64,000 nucleotides of DNA from Ursus arctos (GCF_023065955.2 NW_026622763.1:83805299-83869298), one strand, 5' to 3'; shown: positions 23,149 to 35,893, counted from the first letter of the stretch. Numbers and translations are program-made. Notes: generated by a model not told the origin, from the sequence alone.

Positions 23149-24704
23149 AACAAAACATTATTCTAACAAAATTAATTTAATCAAATCATCCAATACTTGA
23201 TCTATATTCAAAGTCCACTATGGTTAGTGAACAGTTATATACCAACAGGTTATCTTAAGAAAAATATGTGTAGTATGAGGCTTGCTATCCCTGACACTTA
23301 ATTCTCAACCCTCTTCAGCAAGTATTTCAAAACAATGTTTTTAATTGGCCTATAAAAACATTACTAGCATATGTTTCAAGAGCAAATGACCTGTTCATAG
23401 GCAATTTGCTAATGACCTCTACCGGCAATTGCTGCTGTCCCTTTCTTATTCTTTTGCTCTCTTCTCCCTGTATCTAGAGCCATTGCCATTGTTCTCACAA
23501 CTCCTGGTTCCCTGCTCTTTCAAAGTCTCTGGCATTCCTGTCAGCAATGGGACCAAAAATAAACATAATACCCAGGGCCAACTTCATGGGTGAGCAACCT
23601 GAGCAGTCACATAGGGCTGCCCTCAGAAGGATCCCATGCTTGGTTAATGCCCTGCTGTCACTGACTTAAATTTCTTCAAAATTGTTTTTAACAAAGAGCT
23701 ATGTAATATCATTTTGTGCTAGACCCTGTAAATTAGCCAGTTCTGATGTTAACTCGGGTCTAATAAAACAAGTTGTTGCTACCAAGGAGAAAGAAAAAAT
23801 ATAAAAAATCTCCTTCCAAAGGATAAAGTAGTGACCTACAGGTAAAGAAAACAGAAGACCTGACTGACCAAGCAAATACATTATTCTGGAGTGTGAAACA
23901 ATTAAGGCCAAACTGAAAGGGTAGTGATCCCATGGGATGAAGACAGAAAAAAGAGAGGGAAGTGGGTACATAACCAACACTATTTAAAACACCACTTATA
24001 TGGTAAAGGGGATTCCAATTTAATACTAGATAATAAAAAAAATAACTTTATGAGTTATAAAATATTCATAAAAGTATTTTGATTATGCATTTGTGCAATT
24101 ATGCAATTAAGGAAAAACTCCAGGCAATTGTAAATTTAACAAATATGGGAGAGGTGTTGCACCATACTCTGACTTACCAGGAATAAAATAGTAGTAACGT
24201 AGTACTAAATTATTTCACAATATATGTCAAAAAAAACCTAGAAAAATTAGATGTGAACAGGCAGGAATCCACTTTACTCACTGGAACAAGGGAATCACGT
24301 AGCTATGATCCCAACTAGGTATATTTCAGCAGATACAGACTGATTGCAAGGTAACAAACTCCTAGATACCAGGTTTGTTCAAGAGCCACCAAAGTCTAAA
24401 TAAAAATAAATGGTGTGATTTCAAAGGATGGATAGAGGACAGCGTAATTAAACTTCTAGCGTCATCCATAATAGAATTTCAATATCAGGAAAAGCTTTAG
24501 AATCAAATAATTTGTTAGGGGCTTATTTGACATTTACTTACATGAACTTTTTTTTTAATGAAAGAATTCATATTCTGATATCTTTCACTAAAAATCTCTA
24601 CCAATAAATTGATCAACCATTCAGATCTATTAAATGGCATCACTGTTCTTTCCTCATGAAAAAAAGTCCAATGATGAACAATTTTGTTAGAGAAAAGATA
24701 TTCC

Positions 24705-24910
24705 TTTGGGGTGCCTGGGTAACTCAGTCGTTAAGCGTCTGCCTTTGGCTCAGGTCATGATCCCAGCGTTCTGGGATCAAGCCCCGCACTGGGCTCCATG
24801 CTCAGCGGGAAGTCTGCTTCTCCCTCTCCCACTCCCCCTGCTTGTGTTCCCTCTCTCGCTGCCTCTCTATCAAATAAATAAATAAAATCTTAAAAAAAAA
24901 GAAAAAAGAA
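24705..24910 (+). repeat. Can-SINE
   Basis: TSD aaaagatattcc (24693-24704, 24911-24922). Head ggggtgcctgggtaactcag; long A/G tail. Confidence 0.93.
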
Positions 24911-24954
24911 AAAAGATATTCCAATCCTAGTATGAGTTATCCTCCTATGGTTGT

Positions 24955-25050
24955 GTATTTTATGTATTTTATTTTATGTATTTAATTAAAAATTAATTTA
25001 ATTTAATAAAAATTTTAATTAAAAATATTTTATGTATTTAAATAATAATT
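24955..25050. repeat. AT-rich low-complexity, partly palindromic
   Basis: Runs of ttttatgtattta and taattaaaaattaattta. Confidence 0.8.
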
Positions 25051-25227
25051 ATATCAATGTTATAAGAGAGGCTCATCGTATACTAAATATTTTAATTGAA
25101 TTTAATGTCAAATGGCAAACCTTAATAACTAATATCCCAAGCAGACGCACAGATTTATTTGAATAGTTTACAAAACTGATTAAAAGTCATTTCATGGCAC
25201 TCACATCTTACTCTTCTGTCACATTAC

Positions 25228-25425
25228 CTGCTTTTCTATGTTGCGAAGAAGAAGTGTAGGGCTACTTGGTGACATTTCAAAATCTTGTTCTGGTAAAGAA
25301 TCTTGACTGTCTTGGGGAATCTGGGGATTCCCTGTAGTATTTAATGAAGCCGCTTGGTCAGCAAATTGTATTTGTTTTTTCAAAATGTCTTTTGGAAGTT
25401 GACATTCTTCTAGGATCACTATCTC
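25228..25425 (-). CDS. KANSL1L: KANSL1L third coding exon (residues 411-476)
   Basis: 198 bases, 66 whole codons, starting EIVILEECQLPKDILKKQ and ending LLLRNIEKQ. The acceptor is gctgtttgcctag and the donor CAG|GTAATG. Both ends are phase 0, so the exon is symmetric and could be skipped without changing frame. The encoded segment is hydrophilic, with Gln, Asp and Pro clusters (about 435-455) and a short SPSSPTLLLRN motif near the end. No catalytic motif is visible; the protein is a scaffold-type subunit. Confidence 0.95.
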
Positions 25426-26118
25426 CTAGGCAAACAGCAATTAAAGAGTTGAAATGAAAACAAATTGATTGCTAAATCAACATAAATGTTACAATGCACT
25501 TGAAGCCATGCTTCTTATCATCACCGGAAATCAGAAAGTACACTTGAAAGTAGAGTCTAACTGTAAAAAATTAGCTGATTTAAGACATGTGGAGCTAAAG
25601 CAACATGTATGTCTGATAGGTTAGGCTAATAAAATATTGTCATAAATTGTATATATGCAGTTATTTTTCTTATTGGTTTTAGTTATTAGCAATAAAAGCA
25701 TGATACATTTAAAATAAAGGCTTATATGCAGAATATGAACATTTCACACTGAAATTTAGAGCACTTCCTCATATAATCTTCAGATATTTTCGTCACTAGC
25801 ATTTCCATTTGAGTACTCCCAGTTTCATAAATTAAAATACCAACCTTACAAACATCCAAACAACATTCTGACTTTATACTAACTGTTTTCAGAGCACTCT
25901 TAGGAGTTCCAACTCTTTGCTGCCAGCCAGCAATCATGGGCAGGATTGCACTATTGAGAAAAAGTATTCTCTAGGCCAAATTGTTGCTTACAAGGTAGAT
26001 GAGTTAATGATAAAGACACAAGTTTTCAACTCTGATGGGGCATTTTCTCAAATGTAAGTAACTAGAGGAAAGAGTAGGGATACAGCTGCCTCTGTCCTCC
26101 CTGCTTACCATTTACACA

Positions 26119-26142
26119 TCACACACACACACACACACACAC
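26119..26142. repeat. (CA)n microsatellite
   Basis: About 12 CA units. Confidence 0.95.
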
Positions 26143-26376
26143 TCATAACTAGCTTGCTAAATATTCTCCCATATTCCCTAGATTCCTCACTCCAACTGTT
26201 CTTACCCATACGCCCCTCAATAGCAATGAAGACAGAAAAGAAAGGAGGGAAAAGAATGCACAGATATGATCTTAACAGTTTCATTATCAGTTCTTACAGT
26301 AAAACTTTTTCCCTCCCTACCCCTTATACCATTTTCCCCCCTGCAAAGAATAATATGCATTACCACATAATGCATA

Positions 26377-26379
<3 letters not shown>

Positions 26380-26418
<39 letters not shown>
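26380..26418. repeat. (TG)n microsatellite
   Basis: About 19 uninterrupted TG units; likely length-polymorphic. Confidence 0.97.
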
Positions 26419-26424
<6 letters not shown>

Positions 26425-26948
26425 TGCAAAATGCCAAGAAGCTCCTAATAGGTATATGGCTCAAATATTATGTTCTTGTAATGAAAAGTAGACTAAAACA
26501 TTAATGTAAGTGTACAGTATTTTAAGATAGGACAAATTTAAAAACTGGTATGAGCCAGCTTATATCATATATAAGTGTTATTTATAGGATGGAAACTGCT
26601 TATAAATTATAATATTATAGATGAGTAGTTTTATACTATAATTTGGAGAATATATCACTCTAGCATGAACATATTCAGGTATGGTATCAAACATACATTT
26701 TATTATTTTGTAGTATTATATTACCACTGATGTGTGGTAAAAGCAACATATAAGTCATTATTATTATTATTTTTAACCTACACTTATAACAGTGTTAGTA
26801 ACTTTTACAAAAAGAAGGAGATCCAACTGTTGCTCCCATCTCAATGACTATTTTCCTAGAATGCACAAATATGGCTGTCAAGAAATCTGAAGAAATATAT
26901 TTTTAAAAAATTTTGTTTCATTTGATATTTTAAAAGTTAAAGTACACT

Positions 26949-27139
26949 TGGGGCACCTGGGTGGCGTAGTCAGTTAAGCATCCAACTCTTGGTTTTGGCT
27001 CAGGTTGTGATCTTGGGGTCGTGAGATCGAGTCCCATGTCGGGCTCTGTGCTCAGGGCAGAGTCTCCTTAAGGCTCTTTCTCCCTCTCCCTCTGGCCCTG
27101 CCGCTCATGCTCTCTCTCTCAAATAAATAAATATTTTTA
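26949..27139 (+). repeat. Can-SINE
   Basis: TSD aaaagttaaag (26932-26942, 27140-27150). Head gggcacctgggtggcgtagt. Confidence 0.93.
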
Positions 27140-27677
27140 AAAAGTTAAAGCAGATTTGATAAATATAGTATCATCAATCTCAAAAAGCTCTTGAAAGTAT
27201 CTGAAATGTTCATTCAAAATGTGTACAAATGTCCCACTAGATTTTTCAACAGTATCTGCCAGCAAAATAAATACAAGTTCTCATAATACAAATTTAGCTG
27301 TTAATTCCCTTTGGTTTATTACAGTTTATTTTACGGGCTAGGCTATGAATTAGCCTGGTTTCATAACCCTTACCAATAATCTTGTACATACTGAAAAACT
27401 GATTCTGAATTTCAAAAGGTCAATTGTCAAACCTTTAGAATACTATCTTTTTAGAAGTAGGGGGCCTGCTACAGTTAGTTCAATGAAAAGTAATATTTTA
27501 AAAATTCAACCAGGAAGACGTTCATAATCAAGTTCATAATCTATTTTTTTCTCCTTAAACTGTTACCCTTGACAAAACTCTCACAAAGATCCAAGAACAG
27601 AGTAAGAAGGGAAAAAGATTAAATCTTTTAAAGACACTACAGAGACAGTTTTAGTTCTTAAAGATCAAGAAAAGAAT

Positions 27678-27766
27678 ATGTGTGTGTTGGGTCACCATGA
27701 TGTACAGTTAAACATCTTATAATTTTGTCAGTCATACCTGAATAAAGCTGAATTTAAAAAAAAAAA
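27678..27766 (+). mobile_element. Short L1-like 3'-tail insertion
   Basis: gtcaccatgatgtacagtta, then atacctgaataaagctgaat and an A-run, resembles an L1 3' terminus. Near-matching aagaaaagaata/aggaaaagaatag flanks are a plausible TSD. Confidence 0.5.
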
Positions 27767-28074
27767 CCTCAGGAAAAGAATAGTCTAATCATCAATGAAC
27801 AAGGTAAATAACAAAGACATGAAAAGTTTTTAGTAAGATGAGTTGCAATAACTGAATTAAAAACTCTAGCCTAAGATGAAAGCAAGTCAACTGCTCCAGA
27901 GAAGACAATTGTTCCTGATAACACTGAAGAGATCCGAGATCCTTACCCCACTTCCAGGGTCCTCATAGAGAAGACATGGTTAAAAAAATAAATAAATAAA
28001 CAATTACCTCAGCAACACCTTCAGTATTTATATGAAGTCACCCAAAGCTAATTTTTTAAAAGAATTTAAATGAG

Positions 28075-28266
28075 AGATGCCTGGGTGGCTCAGTCAGTTA
28101 AGAGTCTGCCTTTGGCTCAGGTCATGATCCCAGGGTCCTGGGATCCAGTACCATATGGGGCTCCTTGCTCAGTGGGGTGCCTGTGTCTCCCTCTGCCTGC
28201 CGCTCCCCACTGCCTGTGCTCACGTGCTCTATCTCTGGTAAATAAATAAAACCTTTTAAAAAAAGT
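28075..28266 (+). repeat. Can-SINE
   Basis: Head gatgcctgggtggctcagtc; C/T-rich middle; tail taaataaataaaacctttt. Confidence 0.93.
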
Positions 28267-28322
28267 ATCAAACTTTTTAAAAAAATTTAATGAAAAATTT
28301 TAAATGCACAAAATTACAATTT

Positions 28323-28526
28323 ATTCATTTATTTATTTTAAAGATTTTATTTATTCATTTGACAGAGAGAGACAGCAAGACAGGGAACATAAGCAGAGGG
28401 AGCTGGAGAGGGACAAGCAGGCTCCCCACCAAGCAGGGAGCCATACAAGGGACTCGATCCCAGGACTCCAGGTTCATGACCTGGGCTGAAGGCAGACACT
28501 TAACCACTGAACCACCCAGGCGCCCC
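28323..28526 (-). repeat. Can-SINE
   Basis: Flanks acaaaattacaattt and acaacattacaattt (one mismatch). The head is on the right: accacccaggcgcccc. Confidence 0.93.
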
Positions 28527-29929
28527 ACAACATTACAATTTAAAATGTAGAAGACCCTATCACAAGATAAGAAAAGAAATCTAAAAGAGAAACCATTTAA
28601 TATAGGATAGTCAGCTTCTCAACCAAAAAAAAACTATTTTAATATTTTTCTGAAAGTGACAAGAGGCTATTTGTCTTAGTGAAAGCTGAAGCAAAGAAAA
28701 GGAGAAACGTGTAAGTTGTAATGTGTTGACAAAGTGTTGGAAGAGAAAGGAAGGAATGTTGCTAACATGGGCTTTCTTTTCTCTAAAAATCTTAGAAGTT
28801 AGACCACCCCAATATGTCAAAGAAGGGGCAAATGACAACTTAAAAACCCAAAACGGGTAGATCTACTAGATCTATTCAGTGTTTCCTGAACCGTGTTACC
28901 AACTAACACTTATTTAAAGAGGATATTGACAAAAGAACATCTCTCAACCTTTCCCTTCCCCATAACTCTAGCTTAACTGAGAAGAAAGGATTTTTTTAAA
29001 CTTTCAAGATAAGTTAAATAGAAAGGTCATTAAGTACGCTTCTCGATTTCATAATTACAATAACTCAAGAAGCTAGAAGAACAAAGAAAGTGCTATTTTC
29101 TCTACTCGGTAGAATAGTTCAACTAAACTGTACATAAATAAGCAATTAAACATCTTGATTAATTATCAAGAAATGTAAGGAGAAACTACTAAAATAAAGA
29201 AATACTGTAATGACATTTTCCATAAAGTAAACATAATGTGATCCTTAAGAAAACAGAGGGCCAGATACACATCTAGTCTGAACCAAGAAAAATGTAAGGC
29301 CATATAAATTATTACTGGGAGGTTTAGATTTCTTTCCTAAAAATAATTTCTTCCCCTAAATGTTATATAAATATACAATCAAACCTTTAAAAATGTTTTA
29401 AGACATATATAGCACTGTTTAGAACACACAGTCATAAAATATGAACCAGACTCTGTAGATTCAAGTATTAAACTTGGTCATCAATTTAACTAGGGATACA
29501 TTTTCTTGGAAATTTCCAAATTGTTTTAAACATGACTTGTTTTGAGAACTCTGTTTACTATTAAAATGCTTGTGATATTATATACTTTAAAGTAAATGAT
29601 CAGAGAGGAGAAATTATCTGGTGATCCTGAAAGAACTGGGAAATCACTACAAATGAAAGCTTCAGTGAAGACAGCTAAAAATGAGAAACAGTACTTCTTC
29701 CATCAGGAAATTATTCTTAATCTGAGTTTCCTCAAATCCAACAGACAGAACAGGTAAGCCTAAGGTTTTATGTCCATCCTTCTATTCAACTGCCTACAGA
29801 CATCACCACCAAATTCTACAATTCATTCCTTAGTTTCCTCTCCCATCCTTACACAACTCATACTTTTCACTCCTTTGAATACCATTCTAACTTTGTCAAT
29901 CCCAAATCATATTATGTTGTTTCATGTCT

Positions 29930-30240
29930 TCAAACCTTCAAGGAATGCCCTTTTCCAGTTCCATTGGTTCATCAAGCAAACTATTATTTATCTTCCAAAT
30001 TACACTGAGGCATCACCTCTTTTACTGATGTTTTCTCTGACCTACTAATCCCTAAAATAAGAGTTACATATTCTCTCTATGCCACTTCTATAACTTATTA
30101 AAAACATGTTATCATTGCACCTATTTCATTACAATTAATTACTTACATAGTCTAGCTCCCCATCAGAATATAAACTCATGATTGTGCCTGAAACTTCCTT
30201 ACCTTTATTTACGTGCAGACCCTAGGTAATGTTGGGCTAA
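29930..30240 (+). repeat. L2 fragment
   Basis: gaatgcccttttccagttcc, then gatgttttctctgacctac, ttgcacctatttcatta and agaatataaactcatgattg follow the L2 3' region order. Confidence 0.7.
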
Positions 30241-31007
30241 CCATATAGATAAACATATGATTAAGAACTCTGATTTCTTTCCTTCTAAGCTTTTTCTTCT
30301 TAGACCAATCACCATCAACCTTAGAATATTATGGCAATTATGTCCACAGTTTCATAATGTATAATATACTTTTTCATAAAAACAAAGTTACAAAAAGATA
30401 CTTAGCGATATTTAAATTAAGTAGTATTTCTTGGGATTGTAATGAGAGCTCTTTATATTATTGCTTCAATGGGAAAATGTACTTTGAGTTCCAAGCAAAC
30501 AGCTTATAATTTTGGGGAAACAGTATGTCCTTAAGCTAGGAAAATCCCATGTTAAATTTCCACTGGTTTGAATTAAAACAGTATTTGTGTAATCATTTGC
30601 TTACCTTCACCCCCATTTGACTTAAGCCCTAAAAATGTAGGAACTCTGTGGGTTTTATTCACCATTGTATACCTTAAGCACATATTATGCTAACAACTAT
30701 ATGTGAAAGGAAAAATGGGAAAGAGTGAAGGAGAGAGGAGGAGGAAAGGCAGAAAATAAGACAGGAAGGAGAGAGAAATGAATTTTATTTAAAAATTTTT
30801 ACAATAGCATAACTTTTTAACTGCCATTTCTACTGAAATAACTCCAAATCTCTATCTTCTTATAAACATGCCTTCTCCAATAACTCTTATTTTCAACTCT
30901 TTAGAGCATCTCAATATGTGTATCTATAGAACTTTTAAGTCAATGTGTGAGAAAGCTTATTGACTTTCCTATAAAATAAGCACTTTTTTTCCTTCCATAG
31001 AAACAAC

Positions 31008-31283
31008 AGGTCAGTAACTAAGAGGGGAGATAATGGTGATGTTTACACAACTATATATTTGTCAAAATTCAGTGAATTGCTAAAAATATGTCTCCTGAGA
31101 ACAAGATAAACAAAATAAAGATAAATCCATAATTAGACACCTATTAGGTCAGTAACTAAGAGGGGAGATAATGGTGATGTTTACACAACTATATATTTGT
31201 CAAAATTCAGTGAATTGCTAAAAATATGTCTCCTGAGAACAAGATAAACAAAATAAAGATAAATCCATAATTAGACACCTATT
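31008..31283. repeat. Exact 138-bp tandem duplication
   Basis: Copies 31008-31145 and 31146-31283, each starting aggtcagtaactaagagggg and ending gacacctatt. I see no difference between them. The unit is AT-rich intronic sequence with no recognisable feature. Confidence 0.97.
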
Positions 31284-32021
31284 AGTAAAAAAATGTAGAA
31301 CATCAAATAAACAAAAAAAAATTTTTAAGTTACCAGACACAAAGTACTTACAAAGGAAAAGCAATTCCACTGACAGTAGACTTCTCATCAGTATTAAAGA
31401 AAACAGTGAAATAGGATCTTTAAAAGGTAAATAACCATCAAAATAAGAATTTTATATCGACCTAAAGTATAACTGAAGAGTGAGGGTAAAAATGAAGGTA
31501 TTTTGAGACATAAACTACTAAAGAATATATTTCAGCAAAATGTAAACCAAGAGAGAAAAGGTATTGTAGAAGAGACTGCAAACTTCCTAATATCCACTTT
31601 CCTCTTCTTTTTACAACAAAACTCCACTTCTACTGGAGTTTTAGCTATGCATACAACTTATTCACCTCTCCCTCCTGCAGATATGTGCCTAAATTTGAGC
31701 CAATGAGTGTGACACAAAGTAGTACAACTTCCAAGTTACCTCCCACCTAAAGACAAACTATGTTGTACTTCTCTCACTTCCCAAGGGCCAGAATGAGGGA
31801 ATAACTACAACCTTGTTTAACAGTGCAGTCAACATTGCCCTACAGGACAACAAAGCAGCAAATTAGAAAAACCCAAGTTGCTCCACCAGCCTGTATTCAC
31901 TCCCTTACTTTTGAAGTGTTATGCACCTTAATAAAACTGCAATATTTGGGAGTTTCTTTGTTATAGCAGCTTAACCTGTAAACTTTATAGGTAGAATACA
32001 AGAATAGTAAACACGTTTTTT

Positions 32022-32209
32022 TTTTAAAGATTTTATTTATTTATTTGAGAGAGAGAATAAGCAGTGGGGAGGAACAGAGGGTGAGAGAGAGACAAAGAAG
32101 CAGATTCCCCACTGAGCAGGGAGCCTGACGTGGGGCTCCATTCCAGGACCCGGAAATTATTACCTGAGCTGAAGGCAGACACTTAACTGACTGAGCCACC
32201 CAGGCACCC
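32022..32209 (-). repeat. Can-SINE
   Basis: Flanks agtaaacacgttttt and agtaagcacattttt (two mismatches) as an ageing TSD. Head ccacccaggcacccc on the right. Confidence 0.93.
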
Positions 32210-32699
32210 CAGTAAGCACATTTTTAATAAAATTAGTTAGAAATATAATTATTGACTGTAAATTTAAAAAAAGAACTAGATTGTATATCTATTCAACAAG
32301 TAATTGTAAAGTATTAGAACCCATGTTTTAAGTAAAAAAGAATATAAAAATACTGAGTACTTTTTAGTCATTGTTAGGATTATTTTTAGTTAAGAAGTAT
32401 ATTAAAATTTAGGAGTAATGACAAAGAATAAAACTATAATGAATAGCTTCTAAACCAGCAGAGGGATAAGAACAAAGCAAATTCTACCAATCCAACAAGA
32501 GAGGTAAAAAAACAAGACATAAATACAAAGAGAGGAGAATAAGAGCAAATAAAAAAAAAAAAGACTAATCAGAGTTGATTTCTATCTAGCTATTTATAGT
32601 TTAAAAAAAATACCTAGAATAATAAAAAATTTGTATCTATGAAACAGCATTCCTTTAAAAAGTAAGCAGGAAAAACTAATTGAATTACCATAAAAAACT

Positions 32700-33885
32700 G
32701 AAAAATTCACAATGATGAGGGGAAATTTTAACAAATGTGTATCATAAATGGAAAGATCTAGAGGTAAATATATAGCAGATATATAAAGTCAACAAATTTA
32801 ATAAACAAAGAATTCTATACTGAACACATAAAGAACATACATTATTTTCTGTTACATATACTAAAATAATGAAAAGACAAGCTACAACATGAGAGATTTG
32901 TGATATTTATAACTGACCAAAAATAGTCGCCAAAATTTAAAAATAATTCACAGACACACATCTCCACCAACCATCGCCCTCCACCCGCCCCACCAAAAGA
33001 AGTGAATACAAAAGGTAGTTAATTCTTAGGCAAAAAACATTTAGTGGTCAATTACACCGAGGCCCAATTCTCAATACTAAGGAACAATTAAATTAATACA
33101 ATAATAAAATAATATTTCATACTCATTACACTGGAAAAATTAAAAGGTCAAAAATTATGAAATGTTGGCAAGGATGTGGAAAAACAGGAGCTCTTATGCA
33201 CTGCCAATGGGAATATTAACTATCCAGTCACATTAGTAAGTATAGGAAAGCTGAAGACGGTCAGGCCTAAGATCCATCATTTCCACTTTTAGGCATATAC
33301 CAAGAACTCTCCGCAGTTCACAAAGAAACACAAAAAAGGTAGTCATTACAGTATTGTCTCTACTAGCATAAAACTAAACAATGTATATACCTATCAAAAG
33401 AAAATAGAAGAGATAAACATCCCACTATATTCATAAAATTCCATCCCACTCATACAATTAAATAACATACAGGACCTATAAAATTTATGCTGAGCAAAAA
33501 CAAGTCACAAAAGAGTTTGTAGTATATATGTCATTAATACAGACTTAAAATCATGGAAAAATAAATACTAGTTGTAGACACATATCTATGTGCCAACAGT
33601 ATAAAAACATATGTAAATATAATAAATATCAAAACATGCTGGAATCAAAATAGTGACTAGAGTGGCATGCAGAAAGAGAATGGGATCAGAAGGACTATAC
33701 AGATACCTCAACTGTATAGGTAATGCTTTATTACTCTAAAAACTAAACCCAAATAGTAAAAATTTAACATTTGATAAATTTGGAGGTGGGTACAAAGGTG
33801 TTCATTATATTGCTTTTGGGAGCTTTTTATGTGTTTATAATTTTTCTTAAAGCAAAACAAAAACTCTAAGGGGATTCAATAAAAT
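32700..33885 (+). mobile_element. Old L1 ORF2 3' end and tail
   Basis: ggcaaggatgtggaaaaaca, ctcttatgcactgccaatgg, catttccacttttaggcata and the tail gtgttcattatattgctttt are degenerate L1 landmarks. The left boundary is uncertain. Confidence 0.75.
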
Positions 33886-34191
33886 ACACTCAGAATTTCT
33901 CACATACATTAAAATAAATGCCATCAAAGTAGAAGTTTATAAAAGTGTACCTAATTTCTATTAATTGGAATCCAATGAAGAAGCTCTGAATCTCTCAAGT
34001 ATGATAAAATGATCACGATAAGTACAAAAGCCATTACAACGAAAATAGCTTCAACTTATAGCAATTGATATATAAACAATGTTAATACTAACTACATTTT
34101 TATAAAGGCTTGTAACAATTACTTTGTGTGAAGAGATGAGAAACTAAAACAGTAATAATTTTTTTACAAAATACAAGAATACAAACAATAC

Positions 34192-34333
34192 CTTGGATGC
34201 ACGAATCTGCCTGTGAACATCTGTTAGTTGTTGGATTTTGTATTCTAGCTCTGAAATCTGGGCTTGAAGCCATGTCCATCGGCTGCCAACTCTCGCTCTG
34301 TCTACAAGCCACTTCCATTCAGTACTACAGTTA
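34192..34333 (-). CDS. KANSL1L: KANSL1L second coding exon (residues 363-410)
   Basis: 142 bases. The acceptor is ctcgttcacag and the donor is AAG|GTATTG. The first base, T, completes the Val codon split from the upstream exon (GT+T). Then 47 codons follow, beginning [19 protein letters not shown] and ending HRQIRASK. The block is rich in Trp, Arg and Leu. It includes a heptad-compatible stretch ([18 protein letters not shown], about residues 383-400) that could form a coiled coil, and the paralogue KANSL1 has similar sequence here. It enters in phase 2 and leaves in phase 0, so skipping it would shift the frame. It lies about 19 kb downstream of the start exon in transcript direction. Confidence 0.95.
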
Positions 34334-34936
34334 CTGTGAACGAGACAAACATTGTTAGTCAAAGAATAATCTTTTGAGTTTTCACAGACTACTTAATAAA
34401 TTTGTTGACTCCTGTCATATAATCCGAATTCCTTTATACAACAACTAATTACATGAAAGAAGAATCAGATATCAACTTCTTATAAAGAAGATTTAACTTC
34501 CTTATCTTTCTATCCCATAACACTTGTTTTTATTATTACATATCCAGTAATAAGATAATCTCTTCTGCCACTTAACATTTTATTAATATGCACAAGGGCT
34601 GAAAGAGGAGTGGGCCAGCAAAAGAAAGGAAACAGGAATGATACTACTAACACCATGTAAAAAGCTTCTATATGTTAAGAAGTAGTATTGGATAAGTCAT
34701 TTGACTGTGCTAGATCGAAATCTACGTAATAAACCAAAGCACTCAATTTTAATATATGCAATTTTCATTTGTTAAAACAGTAGTCACTGTTAGCTAATTA
34801 AATACCTAAAATCAATTTAAATATATTGTCAAAAAAGTTTCAAAAATATGAGTGCTCTACCATTCAAATAAGTATATCAAATATATAGATCTTCAAATGT
34901 TTATTAAGATAAATAGCTTGTTAAAACCTGATTCCC

Positions 34937-35126
34937 AGGGGCACCTAGGTGGCTCAGTTTGTTAAGCATCTGCCACCGGCTCGGGTAGTGATCGCAGGAT
35001 CAAGCCCCACACTGGGCTCCTTGATCATCAGGAAGCCTGCTTGTCCCTCTCCCTTTGCCCTGCTCACGCTCTCTCTCTCAAATAAATAAATAAAATCTTA
35101 AAAAAAAAAAAAAAAAAAAGAGACAG
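34937..35126 (+). repeat. Can-SINE, left unit of a pair
   Basis: Head aggggcacctaggtggctca, then an (A)n tail of about 20 directly followed by the second SINE. The left flank aaaacctgattccc (34923-34936) matches the flank after the second unit. Confidence 0.93.
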
Positions 35127-35316
35127 AGACGCCTGGGTGGCTCAGTCGGTTAAGCATCTGCCTTCAGCTCAGGTCAAGATCCAGGTCCTGGGATAGAGCC
35201 CCACAGAGGGAATCCTTGCTCAGCAGGGAGCCTGCTTCTCCCTCTGCCTGCCACTCCCCCTGCTTGTGCTCTCTCTCTGACAAATAAGTTAAAAATAATA
35301 ATAATAATTTTTTTAA
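35127..35316 (+). repeat. Can-SINE, right unit of a pair
   Basis: Head agacgcctgggtggctcagt. It ends in an ATAATAATAAT/T-rich tail and is followed by aaaacctgattcct (35317-35330). Confidence 0.93.
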
Positions 35317-35559
35317 AAAACCTGATTCCTAGGATTCACAGCCCAAAGATAACAAAGAATTTATATAAAGACTTTTCTGTCATGCATATTTGAAAAGAAG
35401 GGTTGAACCCTAGCTCCTCTATCTTTTGTCAAGAGCACCACTTTAATCCATAGTTTGTGAGACTACAAATTAATTACTTTATGAAAATATTCTAACCACT
35501 CCAACTACAAAACAGTTATTTGGAATAACTAATTAAGAGCTTCAGATTACAAAAGAAAA

Positions 35560-35893
35560 CATGACAGAAACTGAAGGTATAAATGAAAACCAATAAATAC
35601 TTAACGGCAGAACACAAACTTTATGAAAAATTGTCTAAAAATTACATTTACTATCAAAACCCATAGAATGTACAACACCAAGAGTGAATCCTAACGTAAA
35701 GTATGGACTTTAAGTGATAACAATTTGTCAATGTAGGTTCATAGATTGTTACAAATGCACTACTCTGGTATGCAGTATATTGATAGTGGGGGAGGGTCTA
35801 TCAGTGTAGGGACAAGGGATATATGGGAACTCTCTGCATTTTCTGCTTAATTTTGCTATGAACCTAAAACTGTTCTTAAAAAAAAAAAAACAT
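35560..35893 (+). mobile_element. Old L1 3'UTR fragment
   Basis: cccatagaatgtacaacacc, tatggactttaagtgataac, gacaagggatatatgggaac and aacctaaaactgttctt then an A-run. The same 3' end recurs at 47270-47480. Confidence 0.85.

Larger units (their letters stand above)
20537..25227 (-). other. KANSL1L: KANSL1L intron between third and fourth coding exons
   Basis: 4.7 kb from donor GTAATG to the cttgcag acceptor. It holds four Can-SINEs, a MIR and a (CA)n tract. The antisense SINE at 20832-21014 ends 296 bases upstream of the fourth coding exon. Nothing recognisable in about 21280-21680, 21950-22930 and 23170-24690. Within the last interval, 23570-23690 resembles an old dispersed repeat I cannot name. 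Confidence 0.85.
25426..34191 (-). other. KANSL1L: KANSL1L intron between second and third coding exons
   Basis: 8.8 kb from donor GTATTG to the gcctag acceptor. It contains Can-SINEs, (CA)n and (TG)n tracts, the 138-bp tandem duplication, an L2 fragment and old L1 sequence. Nothing recognisable in about 25430-26110, 26520-26930, 27160-27670, 27780-28070, 28545-29920 and 31290-32010. Confidence 0.85.

Noticed and set aside
23699..23980. 93-codon minus-strand frame
   Set aside because: No domain, no Kozak or splice context, AT-rich intron; no support beyond openness.
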